A program made the position numbers and the translations under genes. DNA of 21,081 nucleotides from Fidelibacterota bacterium 46_43. Lineage in GTDB: Bacteria; Fidelibacterota; Fidelibacteria; Fidelibacterales; Fidelibacteraceae. Below are positions 1-7,045 of the stretch, piece after piece. The notes under the pieces were generated by a model. The model did not search any database. It worked only from the letters and a program-made list of their open reading frames with translations, and was not told the DNA's origin. The first letter of the stretch is position 1. Every line of letters starts with the position of its first letter. The stretch covers positions 1-21,081 of the forward strand of contig LGGY01000136.1 in NCBI GenBank assembly GCA_001509335.1. The letters run 5' to 3'.

Positions 1-553
1 CGGGAACTGGGAGTATGTGGCATCCTGGTTAAATATGAGCGGCATTACTACCTCGGGAATCTATAAACCGATGAAAAATCCCCTGAGTGATAAAATTTTT
101 CTCTCTTTGCGCCTGAATATGGGAGATGCAATGCACATGATTTCAACACAGCAGGGCATGAAAGCCTATGAAAAAGCCCTTAAAAATAAACATGTGCTGG
201 CCATTGCTGTTGATCAGAATGCCCATAAAAAAGGGGTTAAAGTCCCATTTTTTAACCGGATAACGTCCATTGCAAAAGGAACTGCCGTTCTTAAATTCAG
301 AACGGATGCAGAAATTTTAGGGATGGTACCCAGGTATCAAAAAGGGAAATTATATATCCATTTTTTTCCGGTGAACTATCAACCCATATCTGTTCTGAAC
401 GATGAAACCATTGGGCAGACTATGAAATCTGTCATGAAAACCTTTGAACCCTGGATTGTACGGTACCCTTCTCAATGGATGTGGTTTCATAAATTATGGG
501 GAAGTCCCGATAAAATGTATAAACGAACCTTACAACAGATACTCCGGTATTAA
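1..553 (+). CDS. LpxL/HtrB-like lysophospholipid acyltransferase (5' truncated)
   Basis: This is the C-terminal part of a lipid A biosynthesis (lauroyl/myristoyl) acyltransferase-like protein, an inner-membrane enzyme that adds a secondary acyl chain to a lipid A precursor. The reading frame is open from base 2 and the gene begins outside the window; the GTG at 17 is internal. The first residues read GNWEYVASW, matching the GNWE block next to the catalytic His of LpxL-family enzymes; that His lies upstream of the window. Further family marks are AVDQNAHKKGVKVPFF in the middle and the C-terminal YPSQWMWFHKLW, equivalent to the usual P-x-Q-W-x-W-x-H-x-R/K-W ending. The stop lies 6 bases before the histidine kinase gene, so the two are probably cotranscribed. 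Family assignment is firm; the exact acyl donor and acceptor cannot be read from the sequence. Confidence 0.88.
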   Translation, partial: GNWEYVASWLNMSGITTSGIYKPMKNPLSDKIFLSLRLNMGDAMHMISTQQGMKAYEKALKNKHVLAIAVDQNAHKKGVKVPFFNRITSIAKGTAVLKFRTDAEILGMVPRYQKGKLYIHFFPVNYQPISVLNDETIGQTMKSVMKTFEPWIVRYPSQWMWFHKLWGSPDKMYKRTLQQILRY

Positions 554-559
554 GGCCTT

Positions 560-2737
560 ATGAAATCCGGCAAAACACAATATTTATCTCCTTTATTACT
601 GAATATCATCCTGTGGTTCTCCGGGATTTTCATCGCACTGTTTAACCATCAGATATTGAATCAATCCATGATTTTTATCCAGTGGGTTGTGCTGATCCTC
701 CTCTTTGGAATATTGATCACTTTTTATTATACCGGCCTTTTAAACAAAGAGAATAAAACATTTTACAAACATATCCTTGTGATAATCAACCTCTTTTCAG
801 CCCTCTTTTTTGTATGGGTTTCTCTGTTTCTGGGAGACTACTTTTTCTATACAGGTTTTGTTCTCTTTTTGCTTGTTTTCTATTTTGTTGTGTATTTCTA
901 TAAACTACCGGTCCGGGACATTCTTATATACGGATTGAGTGCTTTGGTCCTGTTGGTGCTCAGCCTTCCGGTTTCACTTTTTCTGTTCCAAAGATCCGTC
1001 AATTCTATCTTTCTGATCTATTATCTTCTCCTCATCCTCTCGTTTACTGTGGTTGCTCTGTTTGTTCTGACAGAGCGAACCATGTTTTATAAACAGCAAA
1101 ATCATTCAAATCAAACGAAGGGAAATTTACAAAAAAATAAAATAAGGATTCAGCAGGACGTAACCCACTCATTTTACCATCATTTAAATGCTCTTTTTCT
1201 AAAAATGGTCAGTCCATCCATTTTGGAAAATTATCCGGACATGATTTATCAACTCCTCGAATTGACAGGCCGCTATTGTCATGCAGACAGGGCATATATC
1301 TTTCAGTTTTCAAAGGATAGAAAATACTTTATAAATATATATGAATGGTGTTATCAGGGAATTGATTCACAGATAACAAACCTTCAGCACCTGCCGGTTA
1401 CCGATTATCCCTGGTGGCTCAATCAACTGAATAAGAAGGAAATTATTTTTTTTCAATCCCTGAATGAACTGCCTGTTGAGGCAATTCACGAGAAAGAAAT
1501 TCTGGAAATGCAGGACATCACAGGAGCTCTGGTAGAAGGCATCTATCATAATGAGGAAATGATAGGTTTTGTTGGATTGGATTATGTAATGGGGAATGAT
1601 CAGCTTGAGACTGCCTATATTCCCGTTATGAAGTTGATTGCAGGCATGCTTTCATGTTTGTACAACCGGCTTCATATGACTTTTGCCCTCTATTCGGAGG
1701 ATGAAAACGGATTTGCATTGCCTGAAAGTAAGACCTTTAGTCAGGAAATACTGGCCCGTAATTTCTATACTGCTGTTATGAAGACTCCGGTTCTGGTTGT
1801 AGATCATCGACTGAGAATAGTAACGATGAATCTGAAAACACGGGAGGATTTTTATAAATCCGGCCGGTTAAATCCGGATGAGGATATTAAAGATTTTCTA
1901 TTTATCGAAAAAAATGAAAGAGCAGTCTTTACAAAAAATTTACAAAGTGCCTTATCTTCAAATGAAATCCTTTCTTCCCTATCCGATAAACCCTTCCGGA
2001 TAGGTAATGCATACTATGCAGTGTATTATTTTAAAATATTGGATGATTCCGGGGAGACAAGGGCTTTGATTCTGTATTTTATCGAGATGACAACTCAATA
2101 TATGAACAGTTTACATCTGATAAAATCTCTGGAGGAAAAAGAGCTTCTTCTCAGTGAAATTCATCACCGTGTGAAGAATAATATGCAGATCATGGCAAAT
2201 CTGATGGATTTGAAAGCTATGATGATTAATGAGCAGAATGCACTGTCTGTGTTTTATGATACCCGTGACAGATTGAAAAGTCTTGCCCTCCTTCATGAAA
2301 AACTCTATGAAAGCCAGGATTCGGGAAAGGTTAAATTGCATACGTACCTGAAAGAACTGGCTGAAAATATGATTTTTGCCTTTTCGGGAGATAAAAACAT
2401 CAGCTTCGATATGATCAAAACTGAGCCGGTGGAAGTCACTTTTGATAAAGCCATAACCTTGGGCATGCTCCTGAATGAAATAATCGCCAACAGTATGAAA
2501 CATGGGTTCATTGATAAAAATGAAGGATTCATCACCCTCGGATTGTCGAAAGAAGATGACCAGCTTATCCTTGAAATTGGAGACAACGGCTCCGGTTTTG
2601 ATGTAACATCCGTTTCAGGAGATTCCCACACTCTGGGGTTGAATTTGATAACCGGTTTTATCCGCGAACTGAACGGCAGCCATGAACTCCGTTCAAATGC
2701 AGGAACACATTATAAAATCCGCATACCCCATACTTAG
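560..2737 (+). CDS. Membrane sensor histidine kinase, HisKA_2 type, with GAF and PAS-like domains
   Basis: A 725-residue sensor kinase expected to autophosphorylate on His and pass phosphate to a response regulator. The first ~170 residues are hydrophobic, about six membrane segments. A GAF-like domain follows at about 220-375 and a PAS-like domain at about 395-510. The dimerisation/phosphoacceptor segment is SEIHHRVKNN at 532-541, the signature of HisKA_2 kinases; alignment with HWE kinases favours His536 as the phosphorylated residue. The ATPase domain shows an N-box (NEIIANSMKHGF, from 639), a G1 box (GDNGSGFD, 674-681) and a G2-like LGLNLITGF near the C-terminus. No response regulator lies nearby, so it is an orphan here. 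It starts 6 bases after the acyltransferase stop, and its last four bases overlap the convergent glycerate kinase gene. The signal sensed is unknown. Confidence 0.93.
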   Translation: MKSGKTQYLSPLLLNIILWFSGIFIALFNHQILNQSMIFIQWVVLILLFGILITFYYTGLLNKENKTFYKHILVIINLFSALFFVWVSLFLGDYFFYTGFVLFLLVFYFVVYFYKLPVRDILIYGLSALVLLVLSLPVSLFLFQRSVNSIFLIYYLLLILSFTVVALFVLTERTMFYKQQNHSNQTKGNLQKNKIRIQQDVTHSFYHHLNALFLKMVSPSILENYPDMIYQLLELTGRYCHADRAYIFQFSKDRKYFINIYEWCYQGIDSQITNLQHLPVTDYPWWLNQLNKKEIIFFQSLNELPVEAIHEKEILEMQDITGALVEGIYHNEEMIGFVGLDYVMGNDQLETAYIPVMKLIAGMLSCLYNRLHMTFALYSEDENGFALPESKTFSQEILARNFYTAVMKTPVLVVDHRLRIVTMNLKTREDFYKSGRLNPDEDIKDFLFIEKNERAVFTKNLQSALSSNEILSSLSDKPFRIGNAYYAVYYFKILDDSGETRALILYFIEMTTQYMNSLHLIKSLEEKELLLSEIHHRVKNNMQIMANLMDLKAMMINEQNALSVFYDTRDRLKSLALLHEKLYESQDSGKVKLHTYLKELAENMIFAFSGDKNISFDMIKTEPVEVTFDKAITLGMLLNEIIANSMKHGFIDKNEGFITLGLSKEDDQLILEIGDNGSGFDVTSVSGDSHTLGLNLITGFIRELNGSHELRSNAGTHYKIRIPHT

Positions 2738-3987
2738 TCTGGTTTATCTATACGTGCGACAAACAGATCATTTAAATTGATACCGGTGTAACCCGTTTGT
2801 ATCAACCCATCATGTGATTTAAAAAAGGAGTATGTGTCATTATTGTTCAGGGCTTTTGCTCCGGCTTTTACCATGTCCTTGTTGAAACGCTGACGTGTCA
2901 TTACCGCCCCGGCGGCATCGGTAGGACCATCAATTCCATCAGAACCTACACATGCTACTTCCCAGGTGTAAGGTGTCTTCAGTAATTCAAGACAGGCCTT
3001 TAATGTCACTTCCATGTTTCTTCCGCCGATGCCGTTTCCGCGGACTGTTACCGATGTTTCGCCACCGCCGATATAATAAGCAGGGAATGTTTTTACCGAA
3101 GAGGCTAAATAATCGGCAATACGTTTCCCACAGTCTGAAGCCTCACCAGAGAGGGGAAATGGGAGAAGCAGGCAATGCCTGTTTTGTTTCTCAATGGTTT
3201 TTTTGCACGCGTCAATCAGTGTCTGGTTGTTTGAGATGACTTTAGTACTGACATGAAAGAAATCAGTATTTCTTTTTTGTTTGTCTATTCCCTTGATAAT
3301 ATTTGGATCCAGACCATATGCTGTTAAAATCGCCCGTGCCTTTTCAGGTGTCCCCGTATCGGGTGTCACCGGTCCTGAAGCGATCAGTTCAAGATTGTCA
3401 CCCATAACATCAGACATGATGAACGCGTTTATTTTCCGGGGATATAGCCATTGTGCCAGTTTTCCACCCTTTACGGCAGACATCTGTTTCCGGACAGTGT
3501 TGAGTGTCTGAATATCTGCTCCTTTTTTCATAAGAGTTTTTGTGATATCAGATATATCCTTTATAGTCAATCCGGCCTGTGGAATTTCAAATAAGGCTGA
3601 ACCGCCGCCTGACAGGAGCAACACGATGTGTCCGTGATCGGGAATATTTGTCAGGATCCGATCCAGTACCGCCCTGGACGACTGCTCGGTCTTTTCTCCC
3701 GGATAAGGGTGCTCACCAATAAAAATGTCCAAATCGTTACTGTATTTTTCCGGAAAATACTCTGAAGAAGTGATCACACAATTCAATACCGGAGGTACCG
3801 GAATATGACGCATAAAAACATCTGCCATGGAAACAGCCGCTTTCCCTATAGAAAGCAGGGCATAGGGAGTCTGAATGGACAGGTTGGTCAGGCAAGAAGG
3901 GAGGATTTTTTCCGGGTGGCAATTCCGGATGCTTTCGAGGATGATATTCTCCAAATCCCGTGCTATATTTCCATTGCTTTTTCTCAT
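2734..3987 (-). CDS. Glycerate 2-kinase, DUF4147/MOFRL family (GckA/TtuD-like)
   Basis: Cytoplasmic kinase predicted to phosphorylate D-glycerate to 2-phosphoglycerate, feeding lower glycolysis. Family features in order: the glycine-rich LLLSGGGSALFEIP block, the QTLNTVRKQMSAVKGGKLA block, SDVMGDNLELIASGPVTPD, and the C-terminal MOFRL segment with GGGETSVTVRGNGIGGRN and VGSDGIDGPTDAAGA. Length (417 residues from this start) fits the family. The frame can be extended to a TTG at 4008, but that has no ribosome binding site. The ATG at 3987 is preceded by TTGGTGA at a sensible distance, so I prefer it; the choice is not certain. It is divergent from the ABC transporter operon with only about 41 bases between starts, and its stop overlaps the histidine kinase stop by four bases. 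Confidence 0.9.
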   Translation of the reverse strand: MRKSNGNIARDLENIILESIRNCHPEKILPSCLTNLSIQTPYALLSIGKAAVSMADVFMRHIPVPPVLNCVITSSEYFPEKYSNDLDIFIGEHPYPGEKTEQSSRAVLDRILTNIPDHGHIVLLLSGGGSALFEIPQAGLTIKDISDITKTLMKKGADIQTLNTVRKQMSAVKGGKLAQWLYPRKINAFIMSDVMGDNLELIASGPVTPDTGTPEKARAILTAYGLDPNIIKGIDKQKRNTDFFHVSTKVISNNQTLIDACKKTIEKQNRHCLLLPFPLSGEASDCGKRIADYLASSVKTFPAYYIGGGETSVTVRGNGIGGRNMEVTLKACLELLKTPYTWEVACVGSDGIDGPTDAAGAVMTRQRFNKDMVKAGAKALNNNDTYSFFKSHDGLIQTGYTGINLNDLFVARIDKPD

Positions 3988-4028
3988 CTGTTTCACCAAT
4001 GATTTCAAAAGAACGATAAGGAGTGATT

Positions 4029-4652
4029 TTGATAAAGTTTGAAAACATTTATGTGAAAAAAAAGGATAAAATCATCTTAAATCACATCTCCGGAGAGATC
4101 CGGGAAGGGGATAGAATTCTCATGACCGGTCCGTCAGGAAGCGGTAAAACAACACTTCTCAAAACACTCCTCTTTTTTGACTATCCCGAAACAGCAGATA
4201 TCAGTTACCAAAATCGGAAAGTCGGTAAAAAAGATATTCACCATTATAGATCTGTTTTTGGATATATCGGACAGAATCCTCCCGCTTTTACGGGTAAAAC
4301 TTCTTCGCTGATGCGTTTTATGGTCAGAGATATGGATGAGAAACAAACCCAACTGAAGGAGCTTATGGATTTTTTCTCCCTGGGGAATGCGTTGCTGGAA
4401 AGCGCGTTCGTGTCCCTCTCCAACGGTGAAAAACAACGGATAAATATCATTATTTCATTGTTGCTAAACCGGAACATCTATTTGCTGGACGAAATTACAT
4501 CGAGCCTCGATCCTGAAAATGTCCAGAAGACCATCCGCTGTTTCTACCGGGAGGATCTTACATGCCTTGTGGTGAGTCATCAGAAAGAATGGCAGTCCTT
4601 TGCGACACGCCGATGGCATCTCAACGGATCCCTGAAGGAGGTGAACCCATGA
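4029..4652 (+). CDS. fetA: ABC transporter ATP-binding protein, FetA (YbbL)-like
   Basis: ATPase subunit of a two-component ABC transporter whose permease is the next gene. E. coli FetAB is reported as an iron exporter; the substrate here is inferred only from that similarity. Visible motifs: Walker A GPSGSGKTT at about residues 34-42, the Q-loop GYIGQNPPAF, an ABC signature LSNGEKQR beginning near residue 130, Walker B IYLLDE followed by a D-loop SSLDP, and the H-loop VVSHQ. At about 207 residues it is compact, as usual for this family. I chose the TTG at 4029 over the GTG at 4023, because AAGGAG at 4018-4023 would overlap the GTG but sits 5 bases before the TTG, and the resulting MIKFEN start is typical of ABC ATPases. 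The stop overlaps the fetB start as ATGA. Confidence 0.88.
   Translation: MIKFENIYVKKKDKIILNHISGEIREGDRILMTGPSGSGKTTLLKTLLFFDYPETADISYQNRKVGKKDIHHYRSVFGYIGQNPPAFTGKTSSLMRFMVRDMDEKQTQLKELMDFFSLGNALLESAFVSLSNGEKQRINIIISLLLNRNIYLLDEITSSLDPENVQKTIRCFYREDLTCLVVSHQKEWQSFATRRWHLNGSLKEVNP
4635..4644 (+). promoter_or_regulatory. Near-perfect Shine-Dalgarno for the fetB-like gene
   Basis: AAGGAGGTGA is fully complementary to the canonical 3' end of 16S rRNA. It lies inside the last codons of the ATPase gene, 4 bases before the ATG at 4649. It decides the fetB start against an upstream in-frame ATG at 4562, and with the ATGA overlap it implies strong translational coupling. Confidence 0.85.
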
Positions 4653-5446
4653 ATACACAGGGAACTTTTGATATTCCCATAATAAATATTGTTATGTACA
4701 GTTCCATTCTTATTGTTCCCCTTTTGATTTTTATCTGGCTGGATCTGAAGGTATATAAAGACTTTTTCATTTCAATAGCACGGATGATTCTCCAATTGAT
4801 TCTTATCGGCCTTTATCTGAAATATCTGTTTATCTATGACAAAATCTGGCTGAATCTCTCCTGGGTTCTCATCATGATCCTTGCAGCGAATTTTACCATT
4901 CTAAAAAACAGCGGTATGCTCAACAAACGCATTTATCTGACAACCATCCCTGTTTATATCATTATTATTATCCTGGTCTTTCTTACGTTTTTAATTCCTT
5001 TGGGATATGAAAATCTCAGGTCTGCCCAGTATATGATACCTTTGATTGGTATGATCCTTGGGAATATCCTCAGCAGTAACATCATCGGGTTGCAACGCTT
5101 TTATGAAGATCTGATCCATCATGAGGATGATTATATACAGTTTATCCTGGCCGGAGCCGGGTTTATCGAGGCTATAAAACCCTTTGCCCGGCATGCTCTT
5201 AAAACGTCCATCATGCCTAAACTGGGAATCATGGCGACAATGGGACTCGTGTCGATTCCCGGAATGATGACAGGACAGATTCTGGGTGGTGTTCCTCCGA
5301 TTGCCGCCATCAAATATCAGATTATAATTATGATCGGTATCATTTCATCTGCCACCTTATCTGTGATCTGTTCAATTCTGGTGTCTGCTGTTTTGAATTT
5401 CGATGCCTATGGACGAATTTGTAAGGATGTGAGAGATCTTTTATGA
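4649..5446 (+). CDS. fetB: ABC transporter permease, FetB (YbbM, UPF0014) family
   Basis: Integral membrane permease of about 265 residues, partner of the preceding ATPase in a putative metal (iron) exporter. Several hydrophobic helices are visible: INIVMYSSILIVPLLIFIWL near the N-terminus, then ARMILQLILIGLYLKYLF, WVLIMILAANFTIL, IPVYIIIIILVFLTFLI, and two more at the end. The family's conserved blocks are present: GMILGNILSSNIIGL, then GFIEAIKPFARHALKTS, and especially MATMGLVSIPGMMTGQILGG with the following KYQI. Start: ATG at 4649, set by the strong ribosome binding site at 4635-4644 and by the family's usual N-terminus. The stop overlaps the TsaC start by ATGA (5443-5446), so three genes form one coupled operon. 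Family assignment is strong; transport of iron rather than another substrate is inference. Confidence 0.9.
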   Translation: MNTQGTFDIPIINIVMYSSILIVPLLIFIWLDLKVYKDFFISIARMILQLILIGLYLKYLFIYDKIWLNLSWVLIMILAANFTILKNSGMLNKRIYLTTIPVYIIIIILVFLTFLIPLGYENLRSAQYMIPLIGMILGNILSSNIIGLQRFYEDLIHHEDDYIQFILAGAGFIEAIKPFARHALKTSIMPKLGIMATMGLVSIPGMMTGQILGGVPPIAAIKYQIIIMIGIISSATLSVICSILVSAVLNFDAYGRICKDVRDLL

Positions 5447-6090
5447 GGGATTATATTCAAAACTATGATGAAAATAAAGATCTGATCCTCGATGTTTTCC
5501 TTTCTGGAGGAATTGCAGCCTATCCGACAGATACAATTTTTGGTCTGGGAGTAGATGCCTTAAACCCTGAAGCCGTTAAATCTCTGTATTATTTGAAACA
5601 AAGACCTGAAAAACTCCCCTTCAGCATCCTGTTTCCTCATGTAGAAAATATTCTTGAAATCGTTGATGTTTCCGGAAAATGCAGAGATTTTCTGACAAGC
5701 GTGTTTCCCGGACCTGTGACAGCCGTGTTGCCGTTAAAAGACCCTCGTTATTTTTCATCCGGATTTTTATCAGACGAATACACCGGATTCCGTATTCCGG
5801 ATCATCCTTTTTGTCGGTGGCTCTCTCATAACTACGAAAATCCGGTCATTACCACATCGGCGAACCCTTCCGGTAGTGTACCCTTATTATCACTTCAAGA
5901 GATAGAAAATCTATATCAGGATAGGGTTGATCTGTATATCGATGACCCGGCTGACGGCTTTTCCCGCTCCAATTTACCCAGTACGATTTTTAAAATAAGC
6001 CGCGATGATAAGATCAGCATCCTCCGGGAAGGCCAAATCCCCGGGGAGGAGTTATTGGAAAGGTTTTTTAAAATTTCCCGAGATCAGTAA
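5443..6090 (+). CDS. tsaC: L-threonylcarbamoyladenylate synthase (TsaC/Sua5/YrdC family)
   Basis: Makes threonylcarbamoyl-AMP from threonine, bicarbonate and ATP, the first step of the t6A37 modification of ANN-decoding tRNAs. The 215-residue protein matches the single-domain YrdC/TsaC form and lacks the extra Sua5 C-terminal domain. Family marks: GGIAAYPTDTIFGLGVDA near residues 22-40, the KQRPEKLPFS basic block, FPGPVTAVLP, YTGFRIPDHP, TTSANPSG and LPSTIFKI near the C-terminus. The start overlaps the fetB stop by four bases. There is no functional reason for coupling to a metal exporter, so this is probably a compact-genome arrangement. The gene ends in a 7-base convergent overlap with the DUF4835 gene. 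Confidence 0.93.
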   Translation: MRDYIQNYDENKDLILDVFLSGGIAAYPTDTIFGLGVDALNPEAVKSLYYLKQRPEKLPFSILFPHVENILEIVDVSGKCRDFLTSVFPGPVTAVLPLKDPRYFSSGFLSDEYTGFRIPDHPFCRWLSHNYENPVITTSANPSGSVPLLSLQEIENLYQDRVDLYIDDPADGFSRSNLPSTIFKISRDDKISILREGQIPGEELLERFFKISRDQ

Positions 6091-6926
6091 TATTTTTCTA
6101 CTATCGAATCAAAATATTTTTTTTCATTGGGAGCGATGTCCCGGTATAATGGCAAAAATGAGGTGTCTTTTAAGGCAGACACGAAATATTCGGCGTCTTT
6201 GTAATGACTTTCGATAAAATCATTGGTGAATTTGTCTTTATTCCGGATACGGATAATTTCCTGAATCAATAAGAGAGATTCTTTCAGTTTGCTTAAGGCA
6301 AGATCCTTTTTTTGATCTTCCACAGCCCAGAAAGCTTCGCTCAGAAAAAAACGGGCCTTCCGGAGTCTGTAATTCCGGGTAATCGCTTCAAAATCAGCAA
6401 TCCGGCTGCGCCATCCGGAACTCCAGCGGCTGGACTGGCTCCTCTGGATAATCTGATTGGCTTTTTCAAAAATGGCATTCCCTCCTAAAAGCTCTATCGC
6501 ATCCAGTTCAGTACCCACAATCAAATATCCATAGTAATCAATGATGTCAGTCAATGGATTGAATATTCCCGTGGAGCGATATAACGATGAACCACTGGAA
6601 TATTCAAATTTCCATTGTGAATCATAATACCGCTGATCGTAATCATTGGTAAAAAACGCCTCACAGGTATAAACCCGGTCTGTCCCGCTTTCATCAATGC
6701 TCCGGACAAAAATAGATATCCGGTAGGGTATCTGAAAATCATAGGTTTCATCTGAGAAGGATTCGGTTTGGATATATTGGGTTATTTTCTGTTCAAGTTC
6801 CTCTATTTCAGGAAGATATGAGGATTCAATTCGCTCTGAATCAATACTCACATTCGGGATCAAAATCTGGCCACTGAGAAAAAAGGGGACAAGTAATATA
6901 AACATAATAATTTTATTTATTGTCAT
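6084..6926 (-). CDS. DUF4835 (PorD-like) family secreted protein
   Basis: A 280-residue exported protein. An N-terminal signal peptide (MTINKIIMFILLVPFFLSGQ) is followed by a mature region resembling DUF4835: a short start with VSIDSERI, a beta-rich part with RISIFVRSID and FNPLTDIIDYYGYLIVGTELDAIE, then WRSRIADFEAITRNYRLRKARF and a charged helical C-terminus. DUF4835 includes PorD, a protein linked to type IX secretion in Porphyromonas, but the family is also found widely in FCB genomes without proof of that role. A good ribosome binding site (AAGGAG, 6 bases before the ATG) supports the start at 6926. It is transcribed divergently from the carbamoyltransferase operon, from a shared 119-base region. 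Family recognised by overall pattern and moderately sure; function unknown. Confidence 0.75.
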   Translation of the reverse strand: MTINKIIMFILLVPFFLSGQILIPNVSIDSERIESSYLPEIEELEQKITQYIQTESFSDETYDFQIPYRISIFVRSIDESGTDRVYTCEAFFTNDYDQRYYDSQWKFEYSSGSSLYRSTGIFNPLTDIIDYYGYLIVGTELDAIELLGGNAIFEKANQIIQRSQSSRWSSGWRSRIADFEAITRNYRLRKARFFLSEAFWAVEDQKKDLALSKLKESLLLIQEIIRIRNKDKFTNDFIESHYKDAEYFVSALKDTSFLPLYRDIAPNEKKYFDSIVEKYY

Positions 6927-6953
6927 GGAGAACTCCTTGTTTAAACATATTTA

Positions 6954-6982
6954 AATTTAGGTTGCCTGCTCTTCTTTGTAAA
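6954..6982 (-). promoter_or_regulatory. Possible promoter for the DUF4835 gene
   Basis: Read on the minus strand, TTTACA (6977-6982) and TAAATT (6954-6959) are separated by 17 bases, a moderate sigma70-like match placed about 28 bases before the start codon. Its -35 box lies inside the spacer of the opposing promoter, so the two could compete for RNA polymerase. This is weaker than the opposing promoter. Confidence 0.35.
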
Positions 6983-6990
6983 GATATAAT
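6962..6990 (+). promoter_or_regulatory. Sigma70-type promoter of the carbamoyltransferase operon
   Basis: TTGCCT (6962-6967), a 17-base spacer and a consensus TATAAT (6985-6990) lie upstream of the ATG at 7046. The start of transcription would be near 6997, giving a leader of about 49 bases. A short palindrome TCCCT-T-AGGGA (7000-7010) sits immediately after the expected start and could be an operator, though it may be chance. Confidence 0.7.
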
Positions 6991-7045
6991 CACGCTTGTT
7001 CCCTTAGGGATTATCTCGTATTTTTCACAAAATTTCAGGGGAGAG

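Noticed and set aside
3975..4000. Possible promoter TTGCTT-18-AATGAT for the fetA-fetB-tsaC operon
   Set aside because: The match is poor and lies within the glycerate kinase coding region. A promoter must exist near here, but this candidate is not better than chance.
4562..4648. Longer FetB start at 4562
   Set aside because: It lies deep inside the ATPase gene, adds a non-membrane peptide unlike the family, and the ATG at 4649 has a near-perfect ribosome binding site.
6084..6926. Evidence for a type IX secretion system from the PorD-like gene
   Set aside because: DUF4835 is found in many genomes without proven type IX secretion, no other por/gld gene is in the window, and no C-terminal sorting domain was recognised in the secreted proteins here.
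6920..7045. Longer N-terminus of the carbamoyltransferase from an upstream start at 6920
   Set aside because: The extension would run through the promoter and leader, lacks a ribosome binding site and is not part of the family, which begins near MDLILGISAYYHD.
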